NCBI GenBank assembly: GCA_021296485.1
Contig: JAGWAI010000009.1
Location: 37,289 to 78,347 of the forward strand
DNA: 41,059 nucleotides
Direction: 5' to 3'
From: Acidobacteriota bacterium
GTDB taxonomy: Bacteria > Acidobacteriota > Vicinamibacteria > Vicinamibacterales > UBA8438
Part shown: in pieces, positions 16,217 to 25,759 of the stretch
Numbering within the stretch: the first letter of the stretch is position 1
Layout: every line of letters begins with the position of its first letter
Translations under genes and position numbers: made by a program
Notes under the pieces: generated by a model
Seen by the model: only the letters and a program-made list of their open reading frames with translations
The model's database searches: none
Told to the model about the DNA's origin: nothing

Positions 16217-16470
16217 GCCCCCGACGGGGTAAAGCCGCGCACGGCGCGGCCCGCCGGCCACGGAGTGGGGCAAAGGGGCCCCGCGAGTGGCCGGCGGGGG
16301 TTTGGGGCACAGCCCCAAGTAGCGACGAAGTAGCGAAACCCCTCCGACGGTGAAGAACGGAGGGGGACGGCAACATGAAGGCGTCCGTCCCCCAGGCCGC
16401 GCACGGGACGGAGTGGGGCAATGGGGTCCCCGAGAGTGGCCGGCGGGGGGCTTGGGGGCGCAGCCCCCAT
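16217..16470 (-). repeat. Structured GC-rich repeat, opposite orientation (R5)
   Basis: This fills the gap between the DUF5916 and cytochrome genes. It holds the small hairpin CCGCG/CGCGG (16235-16249), perfectly complementary stem arms GCCGGCCAC (16253-16261) and GTGGCCGGC (16287-16295), a core variant GGGGCACAGCCCC (16304-16316) and the long hairpin with arms GGGGGACGG (16372-16380) and CCGTCCCCC (16385-16393). A second partial core ends near 16468. It is inverted relative to R1-R4. The middle part (TAGCGACGAAGTAGCGAAAC) differs from R1 and R3. Confidence 0.85.
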
Positions 16471-16476
16471 CCGAGA

Positions 16477-18705
16477 TTAAAAGCGGTGCGTGTAGTTGAT
16501 CTTGGTGGTGGCGCCCCGCGACAACGTCACGAAGCGGTCGGCGGTCGACCGCCAGTTCTCCGTGTAGACGAAGTAGAAGTCGCGGCCCGGCCGCAGAATC
16601 CAGCGCACGCGCGTGTACAGGCCGGCGATCGATGTGACGGTGTCGTACTGGAGATTTCCGTCGAACGCCACCCACGGGCTCGCATGCCAGCTGCCGAGAA
16701 ACCTGATCAGGTTGGTCGTGAAACGCCCCTCGAACAGGTCGACGTCCTCATGCTCCCACTCGGCCGTGGTCGTGACGCCCGGCAACGGCCGCGCGGTGAC
16801 GCCAAGCTCGACCGCCGAACGGTCGCCGGACCAGAACCCGCCCGTCTCGATCGTTGCGCGGGCCGACAGCCGGCGGTGGCTTGCGCTCTCTGCCCGCAGC
16901 TCCCAATCGTCGAAGTGGTACTTCCCCACCGGTAGCGCCACGCCCGGATGGATTTCGAACGGCGCGTCGAGCTGCTCGAAGCGGAAGTTCCGCCGCAGGT
17001 CGAACCGGTCGCCGCTGTCGTACACGACACCGAGCAGCGTGAAGCCGGTTTCGCGCGTCAGCAGGCGGTTGTGCAGATCGGAGAGGTGCTCGTGGTAGAC
17101 GCGGAAGTCCAGGTTGCGCACGCTGGCGAACCAGTCAGGCCTCGGCGCGAACTGCACTACCGGGTTCGCACGGCGGAACCCGCGGCGCTGCTCGAAGCCG
17201 ACAGCCGGGTCCCAGTCGTCGCCGAACTCGCGGTACGAAAGGTGCGCCCGCCACACGTCGTTCGGGTAGTTGATGCGGAAGCCGCGCGACGCGCGGTCGG
17301 CGGCGCCCTTGATGCCGCCCCGCTCCGGATCGGTGTGCATGACGTAGAACGCTTGCATCTGCAGGTTCTTGTTGCCCAGAAAGGTGGAGGTGAATAGGTC
17401 GAGGTCCACACCGGCCGTGTGCCGGTCCACGGGCGCCGGGAACCCCTCAGATGCGGACGTCGAGCGGCGCGTGTAGATGAAGCCGATGCTCGACTGGGCT
17501 AGAAAGTTCCGCTTGACCCGGCCCACCGTGAACTGCTCGGCCGGCCGGCCGTCGACCGGCCCCGTGCGGACCTGCAGGAAGCCGAGGTCGTAGGCCCCCG
17601 CCTGCCCCGCCAGCCGCGCGCCGTATTCGATCGGAATTACCTGCCCCTTGTCGAGGCCGATGCGCCGGCTGAAGTACGGATTCACGGCGTTGAGCGGCGC
17701 GAACTCGAAGATGCTCGCGTTCTCCAGGAAGAAGTCGCGCTGCTCGGGATAGAAGAGCGGGAAGCGGGTCAGGTTGACGCGCCGCCGGTCGACCTCCGCT
17801 TCGGCGAAGTCGGTGTTGACGGTCACCGCCGCGCGCAGGTTGGACGTGACGCTGTAGTTGACGTCGATGCCGGCGTCGAGCGGCGTCTGGGCCGGCTGGC
17901 CGCTCACCTCGCGCCAGGCCGCCGCGCCGTACGGCACCACCTCCAGGCCGATGCCCTGCGTCACCTCGCGCACGCCGGTCAGCCGGCCGGCGTGGATCGG
18001 CCGCAGCAGACCCTGGTTGCGCCGGAAGCCGGACCACACCAGCTCCTCGTTCTTGCGCCGCACGGTGCGCTGGAAGTTGATGCCCCACGTATCCGACGAC
18101 TCGTTGAAGTTGAGCGTGCGGAACGGGATGCGGATCTCGGCTGACCAGCCGAACGCGCCGCGCGCGGTGCGCGCCTCCCAGACCCCGTCCCAGGCCTTGT
18201 TGACCGCGGAGTAGCCGGTGGCGCGCACCAGCCCGTCGCCCATCAGCCCGGCCGGGTTGGTCTCGAAGTAGTACGCCGTGCGGCCGTCGAGGAAAGTGTC
18301 CAGGATCAGCATGAAGCGGTCGTCGGACGACAGGTCCTGGTCGCGCTGCCGCTGGAAGCCGATGATGCCCTCCGGGTCGCTGTCGTGCAGCGTCGCGCCG
18401 ATATACAGGTTGTCGGCGTCGTACGCCACGCGCACCTCGGTCCGCTCGGTCGGCTGCTGGCCCTCGACCGGCTCCTGCTGCAGAAAGCGGTCGGAAGCCG
18501 GCGCGCGCGCCCATAGCGCCTCGTCGAGCCGGCCGTCGAGCGCGATCCGCTCGCCCGGCGCCAGGCGGACAGCCTGCAGGCTTGGCCGCGCGGCGGCGTC
18601 CTGTGCCGCCAGCGCCGGGGCAAGCCACACGACCAGCGCGCCGATTACCAGCGCGCAGGCGGCCGCCCGGCGTATCCGCTCAGGCCGGCCGCGGCGACCT
18701 TGCAC
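16477..18705 (-). CDS. DUF5916 outer-membrane protein with N-terminal CBM9-like domain
   Basis: A 742-residue secreted protein with a GTG start at 18705 and a signal peptide ending near ...LAPALAAQ (residue about 35). Residues 45-230 form a carbohydrate-binding family 9-like sandwich (IALDGRLDEALWARAPASD, VRVAYDADNLYIGATLHD, RFMLILDTFLDGRTAYYFETNPAG, SAEIRIPFRTLNF). From about 250 comes the DUF5916 barrel, with YGVTSNLRAAVTVNTDFAEAEVD-like and FPLFYPEQRDFFLENASIFEF elements and a C-terminal aromatic residue (THRF) as in outer-membrane strands. Such proteins are frequent in Acidobacteriota and Gemmatimonadota. A sugar or polymer-binding surface role is inferred. Confidence 0.9.
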   Translation of the reverse strand: MQGRRGRPERIRRAAACALVIGALVVWLAPALAAQDAAARPSLQAVRLAPGERIALDGRLDEALWARAPASDRFLQQEPVEGQQPTERTEVRVAYDADNLYIGATLHDSDPEGIIGFQRQRDQDLSSDDRFMLILDTFLDGRTAYYFETNPAGLMGDGLVRATGYSAVNKAWDGVWEARTARGAFGWSAEIRIPFRTLNFNESSDTWGINFQRTVRRKNEELVWSGFRRNQGLLRPIHAGRLTGVREVTQGIGLEVVPYGAAAWREVSGQPAQTPLDAGIDVNYSVTSNLRAAVTVNTDFAEAEVDRRRVNLTRFPLFYPEQRDFFLENASIFEFAPLNAVNPYFSRRIGLDKGQVIPIEYGARLAGQAGAYDLGFLQVRTGPVDGRPAEQFTVGRVKRNFLAQSSIGFIYTRRSTSASEGFPAPVDRHTAGVDLDLFTSTFLGNKNLQMQAFYVMHTDPERGGIKGAADRASRGFRINYPNDVWRAHLSYREFGDDWDPAVGFEQRRGFRRANPVVQFAPRPDWFASVRNLDFRVYHEHLSDLHNRLLTRETGFTLLGVVYDSGDRFDLRRNFRFEQLDAPFEIHPGVALPVGKYHFDDWELRAESASHRRLSARATIETGGFWSGDRSAVELGVTARPLPGVTTTAEWEHEDVDLFEGRFTTNLIRFLGSWHASPWVAFDGNLQYDTVTSIAGLYTRVRWILRPGRDFYFVYTENWRSTADRFVTLSRGATTKINYTHRF

Positions 18706-18758
18706 TTTCGGGAGCCTTGCGAGAAGATGCGCAGATGTTCGTCCGGGCAGGAGGCACT

Positions 18759-20108
18759 ATGAAGTCTCAGTCGATGATCGTTGTCGCCGCGGTGCTGCTG
18801 CTGGCGGCCGGTTCCACAAATGTTCCGGCCGCGGCGGCCGAAGACAATTGGCCGCAGTTCCGCGGACTCCGGGCCGGTGTGGCAGAGGATAGCCCAACCC
18901 TGCCCGAAAGCTGGAGTCAGACAGAGAACGTCGTGTGGAAGGTGCCCATCCCGGGCCACGGGTGGAGCTCTCCAATCGTCTGGGACGGCCTGGTCGTCGT
19001 CACCTCCGCCGTCAGCGACGATCCGGGTCCCGGACCGCAGCTCGGGCTGTACGACGGCCACTCCTCGGCCGCCATCCCGACTGCGATCCACCGCTGGACG
19101 GTCTACGGCCTCGATCTCGCGAGCGGCCAGGTGCGCTGGGAGCGGGAAGTGCGTGCGTCGCCGCCGCCCATCGCCCGCCACGGCAAGAACACCTACGCGT
19201 CGGAGACGCCGGTCACCGACGGCGAGCGGGTCTACGTCTACTTCGGCGGCATCGGCCTGTACGCCTTCGACATGGACGGCAACCCGGTCTGGTCCAAGGA
19301 GCTGGAGCCCCTGGAGTACCGCCACGGCTGGGGCAGCGGCGCCTCGCCTGTGCTGCACGACGACCGCCTCTACATCGTGAACGACAACGACGGCCAGTCG
19401 TTCCTCGCGGCGTACGACAAGCGGACCGGCGAGGAGGTCCTGCACATCGACCGCGAGGAGGGCAGCAACTGGGCGACCCCGTTCATCTGGGATAACAACG
19501 TCCGCACCGAGATCGTCACCGCCGGCACCGACAAGGTGCGCTCGTACGGCCTCGACGGCGAGCTGCTGTGGGAGCTGACCGGGATGACCTGGATCACGGC
19601 GCCCACGCCGTACGCAAAGCACGGGCTGCTGTACGTCAGCTCCGGCTTCCTCGCGGACGCCGTGCGCCCGGTGTACGCCATCCGCCCCGGCGCGATCGGC
19701 GACATCACGCTGGGGGAGGGCCGCGACCGCAACGAGTACATCGCCTGGTCGAACCCCAAGCTCGGCACGTACAGCACGTCGTCGCTCGTGTACGGGGATT
19801 TCCTCTACACGCTGCTCGACCGCGGCTTCCTCATCTGCACGGACGCCCGCACCGGCCGCGAGGTGTACTCGCGGAAGCGCATCGCGCGCCGCGCGACCGC
19901 ATTCACCGCCTCTCCGTGGGCGTACAACGGGAAGATCTTCGCGCTGAGCGAGGAAGGCGAAACGTTCGTCATCCAGGCCGGTCCGGACTACGAGGTGCTC
20001 GGCAGCAACGCGCTCGACGAGATGGCGATGGCGACGCCGGCGATCGCCGACGGCAGCCTGTTGATCCGGACTGCTTCCCATCTGTACCGCATCGCCGAGA
20101 CGCCATAG
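18759..20108 (+). CDS. Secreted PQQ-like beta-propeller repeat protein
   Basis: A 449-residue secreted beta-propeller. The start is the ATG at 18759, with AGGAGG ideally placed upstream; earlier in-frame ATGs lie inside the antisense gene. The signal peptide is MIVVAAVLLLAAGSTNVPAAAA. The mature N-terminus DNWPQFRGLRAGVAEDSPTLP is the standard opening of 'outer membrane protein assembly BamB-like / PQQ-binding-like' secreted proteins. Blade motifs include YGLDLASGQVRWEREVRAS, YAFDMDGNPVWSKELEP, AAYDKRTGEEVLHIDRE and SYGLDGELLWELTGM. It has no haem site, vicinal Cys or Asp-x-Asp, so enzyme activity is doubtful. The LVIVD gene follows 3 bases later. Confidence 0.87.
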   Translation: MKSQSMIVVAAVLLLAAGSTNVPAAAAEDNWPQFRGLRAGVAEDSPTLPESWSQTENVVWKVPIPGHGWSSPIVWDGLVVVTSAVSDDPGPGPQLGLYDGHSSAAIPTAIHRWTVYGLDLASGQVRWEREVRASPPPIARHGKNTYASETPVTDGERVYVYFGGIGLYAFDMDGNPVWSKELEPLEYRHGWGSGASPVLHDDRLYIVNDNDGQSFLAAYDKRTGEEVLHIDREEGSNWATPFIWDNNVRTEIVTAGTDKVRSYGLDGELLWELTGMTWITAPTPYAKHGLLYVSSGFLADAVRPVYAIRPGAIGDITLGEGRDRNEYIAWSNPKLGTYSTSSLVYGDFLYTLLDRGFLICTDARTGREVYSRKRIARRATAFTASPWAYNGKIFALSEEGETFVIQAGPDYEVLGSNALDEMAMATPAIADGSLLIRTASHLYRIAETP

Positions 20109-20111
20109 CCC

Positions 20112-21146
20112 GTGAAGACATGGATTGCGGCCGGATTCGTGGCGATATGGGTCGGCGGCGCCCTGCTCGCGCCGGCGTTCGCCCAGACCCGCAACCTGGA
20201 GCAGGTCGGCTTCATCCCCGGTCCGGCCACGACGGTGCACCTGCACGAGGGGATCGCGTACGTCTCCGACGGTCCCACGGTGCGCCTATATGACGTCTCG
20301 GACCCGGCGAATCCGGCCGCGCTGGGATCGCACACCTTTCCGCAGAACATCTACGGCGTGCGGGTGTCCGGGTCGATGGCGTACGCCGCCATCGATTTCA
20401 CCGGTCTCGGGATTCTCGACGTGTCGGACCCGGCGGCGCCGGTGGCGCTCGGGTCGCATCAGACCGCGGGTCAGGCGCTCGCCGTGGACGTCAGCGGGAC
20501 GACGGTCGTCATCTCCAACCGCCTCTCCGGCCTGGAGGTGATCGACGCGTCGAACCCCGCCGCGCCGGTCCTGCTCGGCTCCTACTTCACCGAGGGGTAC
20601 GGGACCGACGTCAAGGCGGTCGGTTCGTACGCCTACGTCGCCGACCGGCCGGGCGGGCTGTCGATTGTCGACTTGATGCAGCCGGGCAACGCCGGCGAGT
20701 TCGAAGCCGCCGCCATGGTCAGCTCCACCGAGCGGCCGGCGACCACCGCCGCGGTCAGCCTCGATCCGGATGCTCCGGGCGCGACCCTGGCGGCCATCGT
20801 CACCACCGACACACTCCTTGAGCTGTTCGACGTATCCGACCCGTCAAACCCGGTAGCCGTCGCGAGCTACCGCCACCCGGATCGGCCGGCGCTGGGCCTC
20901 AACATCGCCGCGCCGCGCGTGCGCTTCGAGGGCCCGCTCGCTTACATTGCCGACCTCAATCCGCCGTTCCTCGTGCAGGTTGTCGACCTGTCGACACCGG
21001 CTCAGCCATCGCTGGTAACAACCTACGAGCCGCCCGGACCGCCGCGCGACGTATCCGTATCGGGCTCGCTGGTACTGGTGGCCGTGGGAAACAACCCGGA
21101 TGCTTCCGGCGAGCCGGGCGTGGATATCCTGCGTCTGGGGTCGTAA
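20112..21146 (+). CDS. Secreted LVIVD-repeat beta-propeller protein
   Basis: A 344-residue secreted protein starting at GTG 20112, three bases after the preceding stop. The signal peptide is AAGFVAIWVGGALLAPAFA. At least four LVIVD-type repeats follow the scheme 'hxVRhYDVSDPANPhALGS': VRLYDVSDPANPAALGSH, LGILDVSDPAAPVALGSH, LEVIDASNPAAPVLLGSY and LELFDVSDPSNPVAVASY, with a weaker one near the end. These repeats form beta-propellers of unknown ligand. It is co-transcribed with the PQQ-like propeller, so the two may form one cell-surface complex. Confidence 0.88.
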   Translation: MKTWIAAGFVAIWVGGALLAPAFAQTRNLEQVGFIPGPATTVHLHEGIAYVSDGPTVRLYDVSDPANPAALGSHTFPQNIYGVRVSGSMAYAAIDFTGLGILDVSDPAAPVALGSHQTAGQALAVDVSGTTVVISNRLSGLEVIDASNPAAPVLLGSYFTEGYGTDVKAVGSYAYVADRPGGLSIVDLMQPGNAGEFEAAAMVSSTERPATTAAVSLDPDAPGATLAAIVTTDTLLELFDVSDPSNPVAVASYRHPDRPALGLNIAAPRVRFEGPLAYIADLNPPFLVQVVDLSTPAQPSLVTTYEPPGPPRDVSVSGSLVLVAVGNNPDASGEPGVDILRLGS

Positions 21147-21197
21147 CCCGAGCCCGGGGTCAGCCGGCGCCTCAACGGGCGCCGGAGCCACGCTTAC

Positions 21198-22133
21198 CTA
21201 CCGCTCGAGCTCGTCGTAGATTGTCTGGATGTTGGTCGGAATCCGCATCGGGTCCGACCGGTTGTAGCCCTCGAACCGGTCGGGGATGACATACTCCTCG
21301 GCCGCTTCCTCCGCCGTCTTGCCGGCCGCGTGCGCCGCCCGCGCCATCGACGCGAAGTCGGCCTGGAACTCCGCGTACTCCTCCAACTCGGCCCAGGTGA
21401 AGAAACCCGGCGTGTGACCCGGGATGATCATGTCCACGCCCTGGATGCCGGCGGCCGTCTTCGCCAACGTCTCGGGATACTCCAGGCCGCTGCCGCCGTT
21501 GTTGGTGTCGATGAACGGCGGGCGTTTCAGCGAGAACATGTCGCCGGAATGCATTGCCCGCTCCGCCGGGAACACCACCAGCGTGTCGCCGTTGGTATGC
21601 GCCGGGCCGAAGTGGTAGAGGTCGATCCGGTCGTCCCCGAACCAGACCGACGCCTTCTCCGAGAACGTCGTCTGCGGCAGGTACTTCGCGTTCTCGCCCT
21701 TGAACGTCTGGCAGTTGGTGACCGGCAGGCACTCCTCGCGGGTAAGGCTGGCCTTGATGTTCTCGTGCGTGATCACCTCGATGGTGTCGGGAAACTCCGG
21801 CGTGCTGCCGGCGTGGTCGTTGTGCGTATGCGTGTGGAACATCGCCAGGATCGGCTTGTCGGTCACCGTCCGGATCTGGTCGATGATCTGCTGGCCGTAG
21901 CCGGGCAGCTTCGAGTCGACCACCGCGACGCCCTGATCCATCACGTAAACCGCGACGTTGCCGCCGCTGAAGGTGGCACTATCAGTGGGATCGCCGCCCA
22001 TGATCACGTAGAGGTCGCCGCGCACCTGCTCGATCGCCGGCACCGGCGGCGGGCCGTCCGGCCCGCACGCGGCCGTGCCGATCAGCAGTCCGCCGGACGT
22101 GAGCAGCAATCCCAGCAACACGGTTCGTCTCAT
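21198..22133 (-). CDS. Secreted metallo-beta-lactamase-fold hydrolase
   Basis: A 311-residue MBL-fold protein with an N-terminal signal sequence (LLGLLLTSGGLLIGTAAC, Cys23). The lipobox is imperfect (TAAC), so a lipoprotein is possible but not certain. The zinc motif HTHNDH is at 102-107 (within HTHTHNDHAGS), followed by FGPAHTNGDTLVVFP with the third His and SGDMFSLKRPPF with the bridging Asp, then IPGHTPGF. All metal ligands are present. The family includes lactamases, lactonases and quinone-cofactor-related hydrolases; the substrate cannot be assigned. Two cysteines (115-125 region, EECLPVTNC) may form a disulfide. Confidence 0.85.
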   Translation of the reverse strand: MRRTVLLGLLLTSGGLLIGTAACGPDGPPPVPAIEQVRGDLYVIMGGDPTDSATFSGGNVAVYVMDQGVAVVDSKLPGYGQQIIDQIRTVTDKPILAMFHTHTHNDHAGSTPEFPDTIEVITHENIKASLTREECLPVTNCQTFKGENAKYLPQTTFSEKASVWFGDDRIDLYHFGPAHTNGDTLVVFPAERAMHSGDMFSLKRPPFIDTNNGGSGLEYPETLAKTAAGIQGVDMIIPGHTPGFFTWAELEEYAEFQADFASMARAAHAAGKTAEEAAEEYVIPDRFEGYNRSDPMRIPTNIQTIYDELER

Positions 22134-22212
22134 TCAATACCTCCCGGTGTGCGGCGCGCTCCCACACGGCACAGTGGGGGTCATTGTAGCGCGTACAACA
22201 ACCCCCGGCCCG

Positions 22213-22965
22213 TCATTCGGCGGTCAGCGTGTCGACGTACTCGCGGATGCGCGCGGCGTTCGTCCCGGCGTCCCCGCCGCCTACCCGCGACAGCGAGCGG
22301 ACGTCGATGCGGCTGCCGCCGCCGTCCGGCCGCACGCGAATCACGACGTCGTCCTTGAACCCGAACCAGAACGTGGTATCGGTCGCCTCGATGCGCCCCC
22401 CTGGCTCGTCCGCTTCCACCAGCTGCCAGCGCATTTGATATACCGCCGCGAGCGCCCGATCGAACGCCTCCGCGGGGGGGACGTCCAGCACGGCCGGCCG
22501 CAGGTCCGGGTAGGCTTCGCGCTGCTGCGCCGCAATCACCTCTCCCTCGTAGTCGGTCCGGCCGGGCGTGTTCAAGGGGACGACCGCGACGAACGGCGGC
22601 GGGTTCTCGATATCGGTGGTGATGTCGTGGATGGGCGGCTTGCGGGGGCCGACCCGGTAGCCGGCCGGAATGGAGAACATGACGCCGGCCAGCAGCAGGC
22701 TGACAACGGACAGCCAGACGCCGCGCCGGGCGTTGCGCGGTTGCGCCAGCTGAAATCCGAGGCCCAGGACCGAGACGGCCGCCGCCGCGGCCGCGCCGTA
22801 TGCGCCCCAGCGCAGCACGGTCAGCAGCGCCGTCCGCAGCGGCAGGATACCGAGCCGGTAGCCGACCGGCGCGGCGAGCAGGATGAGCGCCGACAGCACG
22901 ACCAGCGCCGCGGCCAGCCGTACGACCCACGGGATGGACGCCTTTCCCGACCGCCGCCGCGCCAT
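22213..22965 (-). CDS. DUF1499-domain membrane protein
   Basis: A 250-residue protein with the start chosen at the ATG at 22965 (GGAGG nine bases upstream). Three hydrophobic segments occupy about 12-34, 45-70 and 85-103. The C-terminal 140 residues are a DUF1499 domain: PPIHDITTDIENPPPFVAVVPL, AYPDLRPAVLDVPPAEAFDRAL, TDTTFWFGFKDDVVIRVRP and SRIDVRSLSRVGGGDAGTNAARI. The domain function is unknown. It is adjacent to, but not overlapping, the MBL-fold gene. Confidence 0.88.
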   Translation of the reverse strand: MARRRSGKASIPWVVRLAAALVVLSALILLAAPVGYRLGILPLRTALLTVLRWGAYGAAAAAAVSVLGLGFQLAQPRNARRGVWLSVVSLLLAGVMFSIPAGYRVGPRKPPIHDITTDIENPPPFVAVVPLNTPGRTDYEGEVIAAQQREAYPDLRPAVLDVPPAEAFDRALAAVYQMRWQLVEADEPGGRIEATDTTFWFGFKDDVVIRVRPDGGGSRIDVRSLSRVGGGDAGTNAARIREYVDTLTAE

Positions 22966-23084
22966 GGATCGAATCCTCCGTGCCAATTCCGGGACCGGAA
23001 ACACTATACCGCTTGCCGCGCCGCGGGAACCCCCGCGGCGCGGCGGCGGTATCATGGGGCGGCGTGCCGCCCGGAGCCGACCCC

Positions 23085-25712
23085 ATGCCACGTCTCAACT
23101 CCCGGCTGCAATATTTCCTCAGCGGCGCCGCAGTGGCCATTCTGGCGGCCTTGCCGCCGGCCGGCGGCCTGGGCGCCCAGGAGGAGGACGGCCCGAGCCC
23201 GCCGGCCGCCTACGAGGCGCTCCGGGATGCGCGGCTCGAACCGGCCGGCCGCATCGAAAACGGCGCGCTGCGCATCGACCGCTTCGAATTCGAGCTGACC
23301 GGCGGCGACCTGTACGTGCTGCCGGACGGCGACGCAGCGGGCGACATCGCCGTCTATCTCGGCGACGGCGTCGTGCGCTGCTACCCGCCCGACGGCGTGG
23401 AGCACCAGCAGGTGGAGAAATTCCTCGACGAGGACCTGCTGGAGGAGCGTTTCGACCGCTTCGTCTTCTGGCTGACCGGCGACGCCGGCGCGCGGCTGCG
23501 CGCGCTGGCGGGCGGAGCACCCGGCGACCGCGCAGGGCGGGCCAACGACCTGCTCGACGACCGTCGCGAGGCGCTGCTGGAACACCAGTTCCACAATCCC
23601 GACAGCCGGCTGCTGCTGGACCTCCTCGCGCCGGCTTCGACGACGCCTCCACCGCGGCGCCCGCCGTACTTCCACGCGCAGGTCGACGCGGACGACCACG
23701 GCTGGTTCTCGATTGAAATCGAGCCGCGGGCGCGCGAGGAAGTGACGGTCTTCCGCTACGACCGGCGGCGCAAGGTGCGCAACGTCTGGATGGGATTTCA
23801 CACGCTGGCGGAATTCGACGCCGACGCCGCGCTGCGCGCGTTCAGCGGCTTTCCCCGCGACCCCGAAACGGAAGGACCCGCGCCCGGGCGCCTCGACGAT
23901 GAGGATGACGACGACTGGAATGCGCGCGACCTCGGCCTGCCGCCGCGTACGCTGCACCCCGAGGAAGAGGGCTGGGCGCCCCGAGTCGCTGTGCGCCGCA
24001 CGGATGTCGACCTCGCACTTGAAGGTAACGGCGACGCAACGGGCACTGCCGCGCTGCTCATCGAGCCGCTGGAGCCGCTGGCCGCCGTGCGGCTGCAGAT
24101 CTCGCGCTTCCTGCGCGTTACCGGCGCGCACTGGCGCACGGCCTGGCCGGCGAACGCGGAGGACGTGCGCGCGGTAACTCTCCTCGCCGGCCCGGAACAG
24201 GTTGACGACGAGGACACGCCTGAAGCGGATCCCTCGGAGCCGGCGGCCCCGCTTGGCGATCCGCTGGCGTATGTGCAGGAAACGCACGGACGGCTGATGG
24301 GCGACGACCTCCACGAACGGTGGGTAACCGTCGCCCTGCCCCGCACCGTGGATGCGGGCGAGGGGTTCGTCCTCGAAATAACCTATTCAGGCGAGCTCGT
24401 GGAGCGGCTCCGCAGCGCGCGGGGATACCACCTGAAAGACACGCTGTACTGGGCGCCGGCGCACCCCGACAACCGGCGCAGCCGGCAGCGCTTCACCTTT
24501 CGCTCGCCCGAGCGGCTGCAGGTCGCCAGCGGCATGGAGATGCTGGACGAGCGCGTAGACGGCGGCACGCGTATCTCCGAATGGGTTTCGGATGCGCCGG
24601 TGCGCGGCATGTCGTTCAGCCTCGGCCGATTCGACGTCACCACTGCCGAGACCGAGAGCACGCCCCCCGTCACGGTGTACGAGAACCGCAGCCAGACCGG
24701 GTTCGCGCCGGGCGCGCTGCGCAAGACCATCGAGGATCTCGAGGGGTCCATCCGCCTGTTCGGCGAGTACTTCGGCGCCTATCCGTACCCCTCGCTGCTG
24801 CTAACCGAAACCGTCGCCCACAACGGCCAGGCCTTCCCTGGCATGGTGCTGCTGTCGTACCAGGCGTTCGGCCAGCTCCACACCGGGGTGTCCGAGGTGT
24901 TCCGCGCCCACGAGGTGGCGCACCAGTGGTGGGGCGCCCTCGTCCACTGGGAGGACTACCGCGACCAGTGGATCTCGGAGGGCTTCTCACACTACTCGGC
25001 CGCGCTGTACGTTCTCGCCGGCCTGGAGGATGAAGGTCAGTTCGAGGACATTCTCGACGCGTGGCGCCTCGACGTGCTCAACGAGGTGAATGTCGGCCAG
25101 GGCGCCGGCATCCTGCACTACGGCGTGCGCCCCGAGGTAATCCGCGAGAGCGAGGGACACGAATCCGGCCCCCTGGTTGCCGGATATCGGCTCAACTCCA
25201 CCGACACGCCGGTCGACTACCAGATCCTGGTCTACGAGAAGGGCGCCTTCATCCTGCACATGCTGCGGATGATGCTCACCGACATCGCAGCCGGCGACGA
25301 CTCCCGGTTCCGCGAGATGATGCGGCAGTTCGTCCGCGATCACCACGAGGCGCCGGCCAGCACGCGCTCGTTCGAGGCGGCCGTCGAGCAGGCCTTCGGC
25401 GCACCGATGGGCTGGTTCTTCGACCAGTGGGTATACGGCGTCGACGTACCGACCTACCGGCCCGACCTGGACGTGACGCGCGTCGCCGACCAGCAGCCGC
25501 CGTGGCTGCTGCACGGCACAATCCGCCAGGAGGACGTGCCGGACACCTTCAGCATGCCCGTGCCGATCCTGCTGCGGTTCGCCGACCGACCGCCCCAGGT
25601 CCACCGAATTCAGATGGACGCCCCGTCCGTCGAAGTGGAAATCCCGCTGCCGGCCGAGCCGACCGACATCGAGTTCAACTACCGGCACGCCGTGCTCGCG
25701 CACGTGCGGTAA
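23085..25712 (+). CDS. Secreted M1-family (gluzincin) aminopeptidase
   Basis: An 875-residue protein with an ATG start at 23085 after a GGAG box and a signal peptide ending near PPAGGLGAQ. The catalytic motif HEVAHQWW has its zinc histidines at 609 and 613 and the third ligand Glu at 632 (WISEGFSHYSA), exactly the HExxH-18-E spacing of the M1 family. The first 300 residues are not the usual M1 N-domain. They include VYLGDGVVRCYPPDGVEHQQ and a stretch rich in Asp (LDDEDDDDWNARDLGLPP), which is typical of large M1-like proteins in Acidobacteriota and Planctomycetes. The Gly-x-Met-Glu-Asn motif is replaced by a divergent GQAFPGMVLLSY, so aminopeptidase specificity is uncertain. Confidence 0.88.
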   Translation: MPRLNSRLQYFLSGAAVAILAALPPAGGLGAQEEDGPSPPAAYEALRDARLEPAGRIENGALRIDRFEFELTGGDLYVLPDGDAAGDIAVYLGDGVVRCYPPDGVEHQQVEKFLDEDLLEERFDRFVFWLTGDAGARLRALAGGAPGDRAGRANDLLDDRREALLEHQFHNPDSRLLLDLLAPASTTPPPRRPPYFHAQVDADDHGWFSIEIEPRAREEVTVFRYDRRRKVRNVWMGFHTLAEFDADAALRAFSGFPRDPETEGPAPGRLDDEDDDDWNARDLGLPPRTLHPEEEGWAPRVAVRRTDVDLALEGNGDATGTAALLIEPLEPLAAVRLQISRFLRVTGAHWRTAWPANAEDVRAVTLLAGPEQVDDEDTPEADPSEPAAPLGDPLAYVQETHGRLMGDDLHERWVTVALPRTVDAGEGFVLEITYSGELVERLRSARGYHLKDTLYWAPAHPDNRRSRQRFTFRSPERLQVASGMEMLDERVDGGTRISEWVSDAPVRGMSFSLGRFDVTTAETESTPPVTVYENRSQTGFAPGALRKTIEDLEGSIRLFGEYFGAYPYPSLLLTETVAHNGQAFPGMVLLSYQAFGQLHTGVSEVFRAHEVAHQWWGALVHWEDYRDQWISEGFSHYSAALYVLAGLEDEGQFEDILDAWRLDVLNEVNVGQGAGILHYGVRPEVIRESEGHESGPLVAGYRLNSTDTPVDYQILVYEKGAFILHMLRMMLTDIAAGDDSRFREMMRQFVRDHHEAPASTRSFEAAVEQAFGAPMGWFFDQWVYGVDVPTYRPDLDVTRVADQQPPWLLHGTIRQEDVPDTFSMPVPILLRFADRPPQVHRIQMDAPSVEVEIPLPAEPTDIEFNYRHAVLAHVR

Positions 25713-25759
25713 GGGACGCGGGCTGATGCGCGCCCGGGAGACGGCTTTCGATCCGTTCG

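Noticed and set aside
18645-20246. 533-residue minus-strand ORF opposite the PQQ-like propeller
   Set aside because: The plus strand has a signal peptide, propeller repeats and a good ribosome site. The minus ORF is the shadow.
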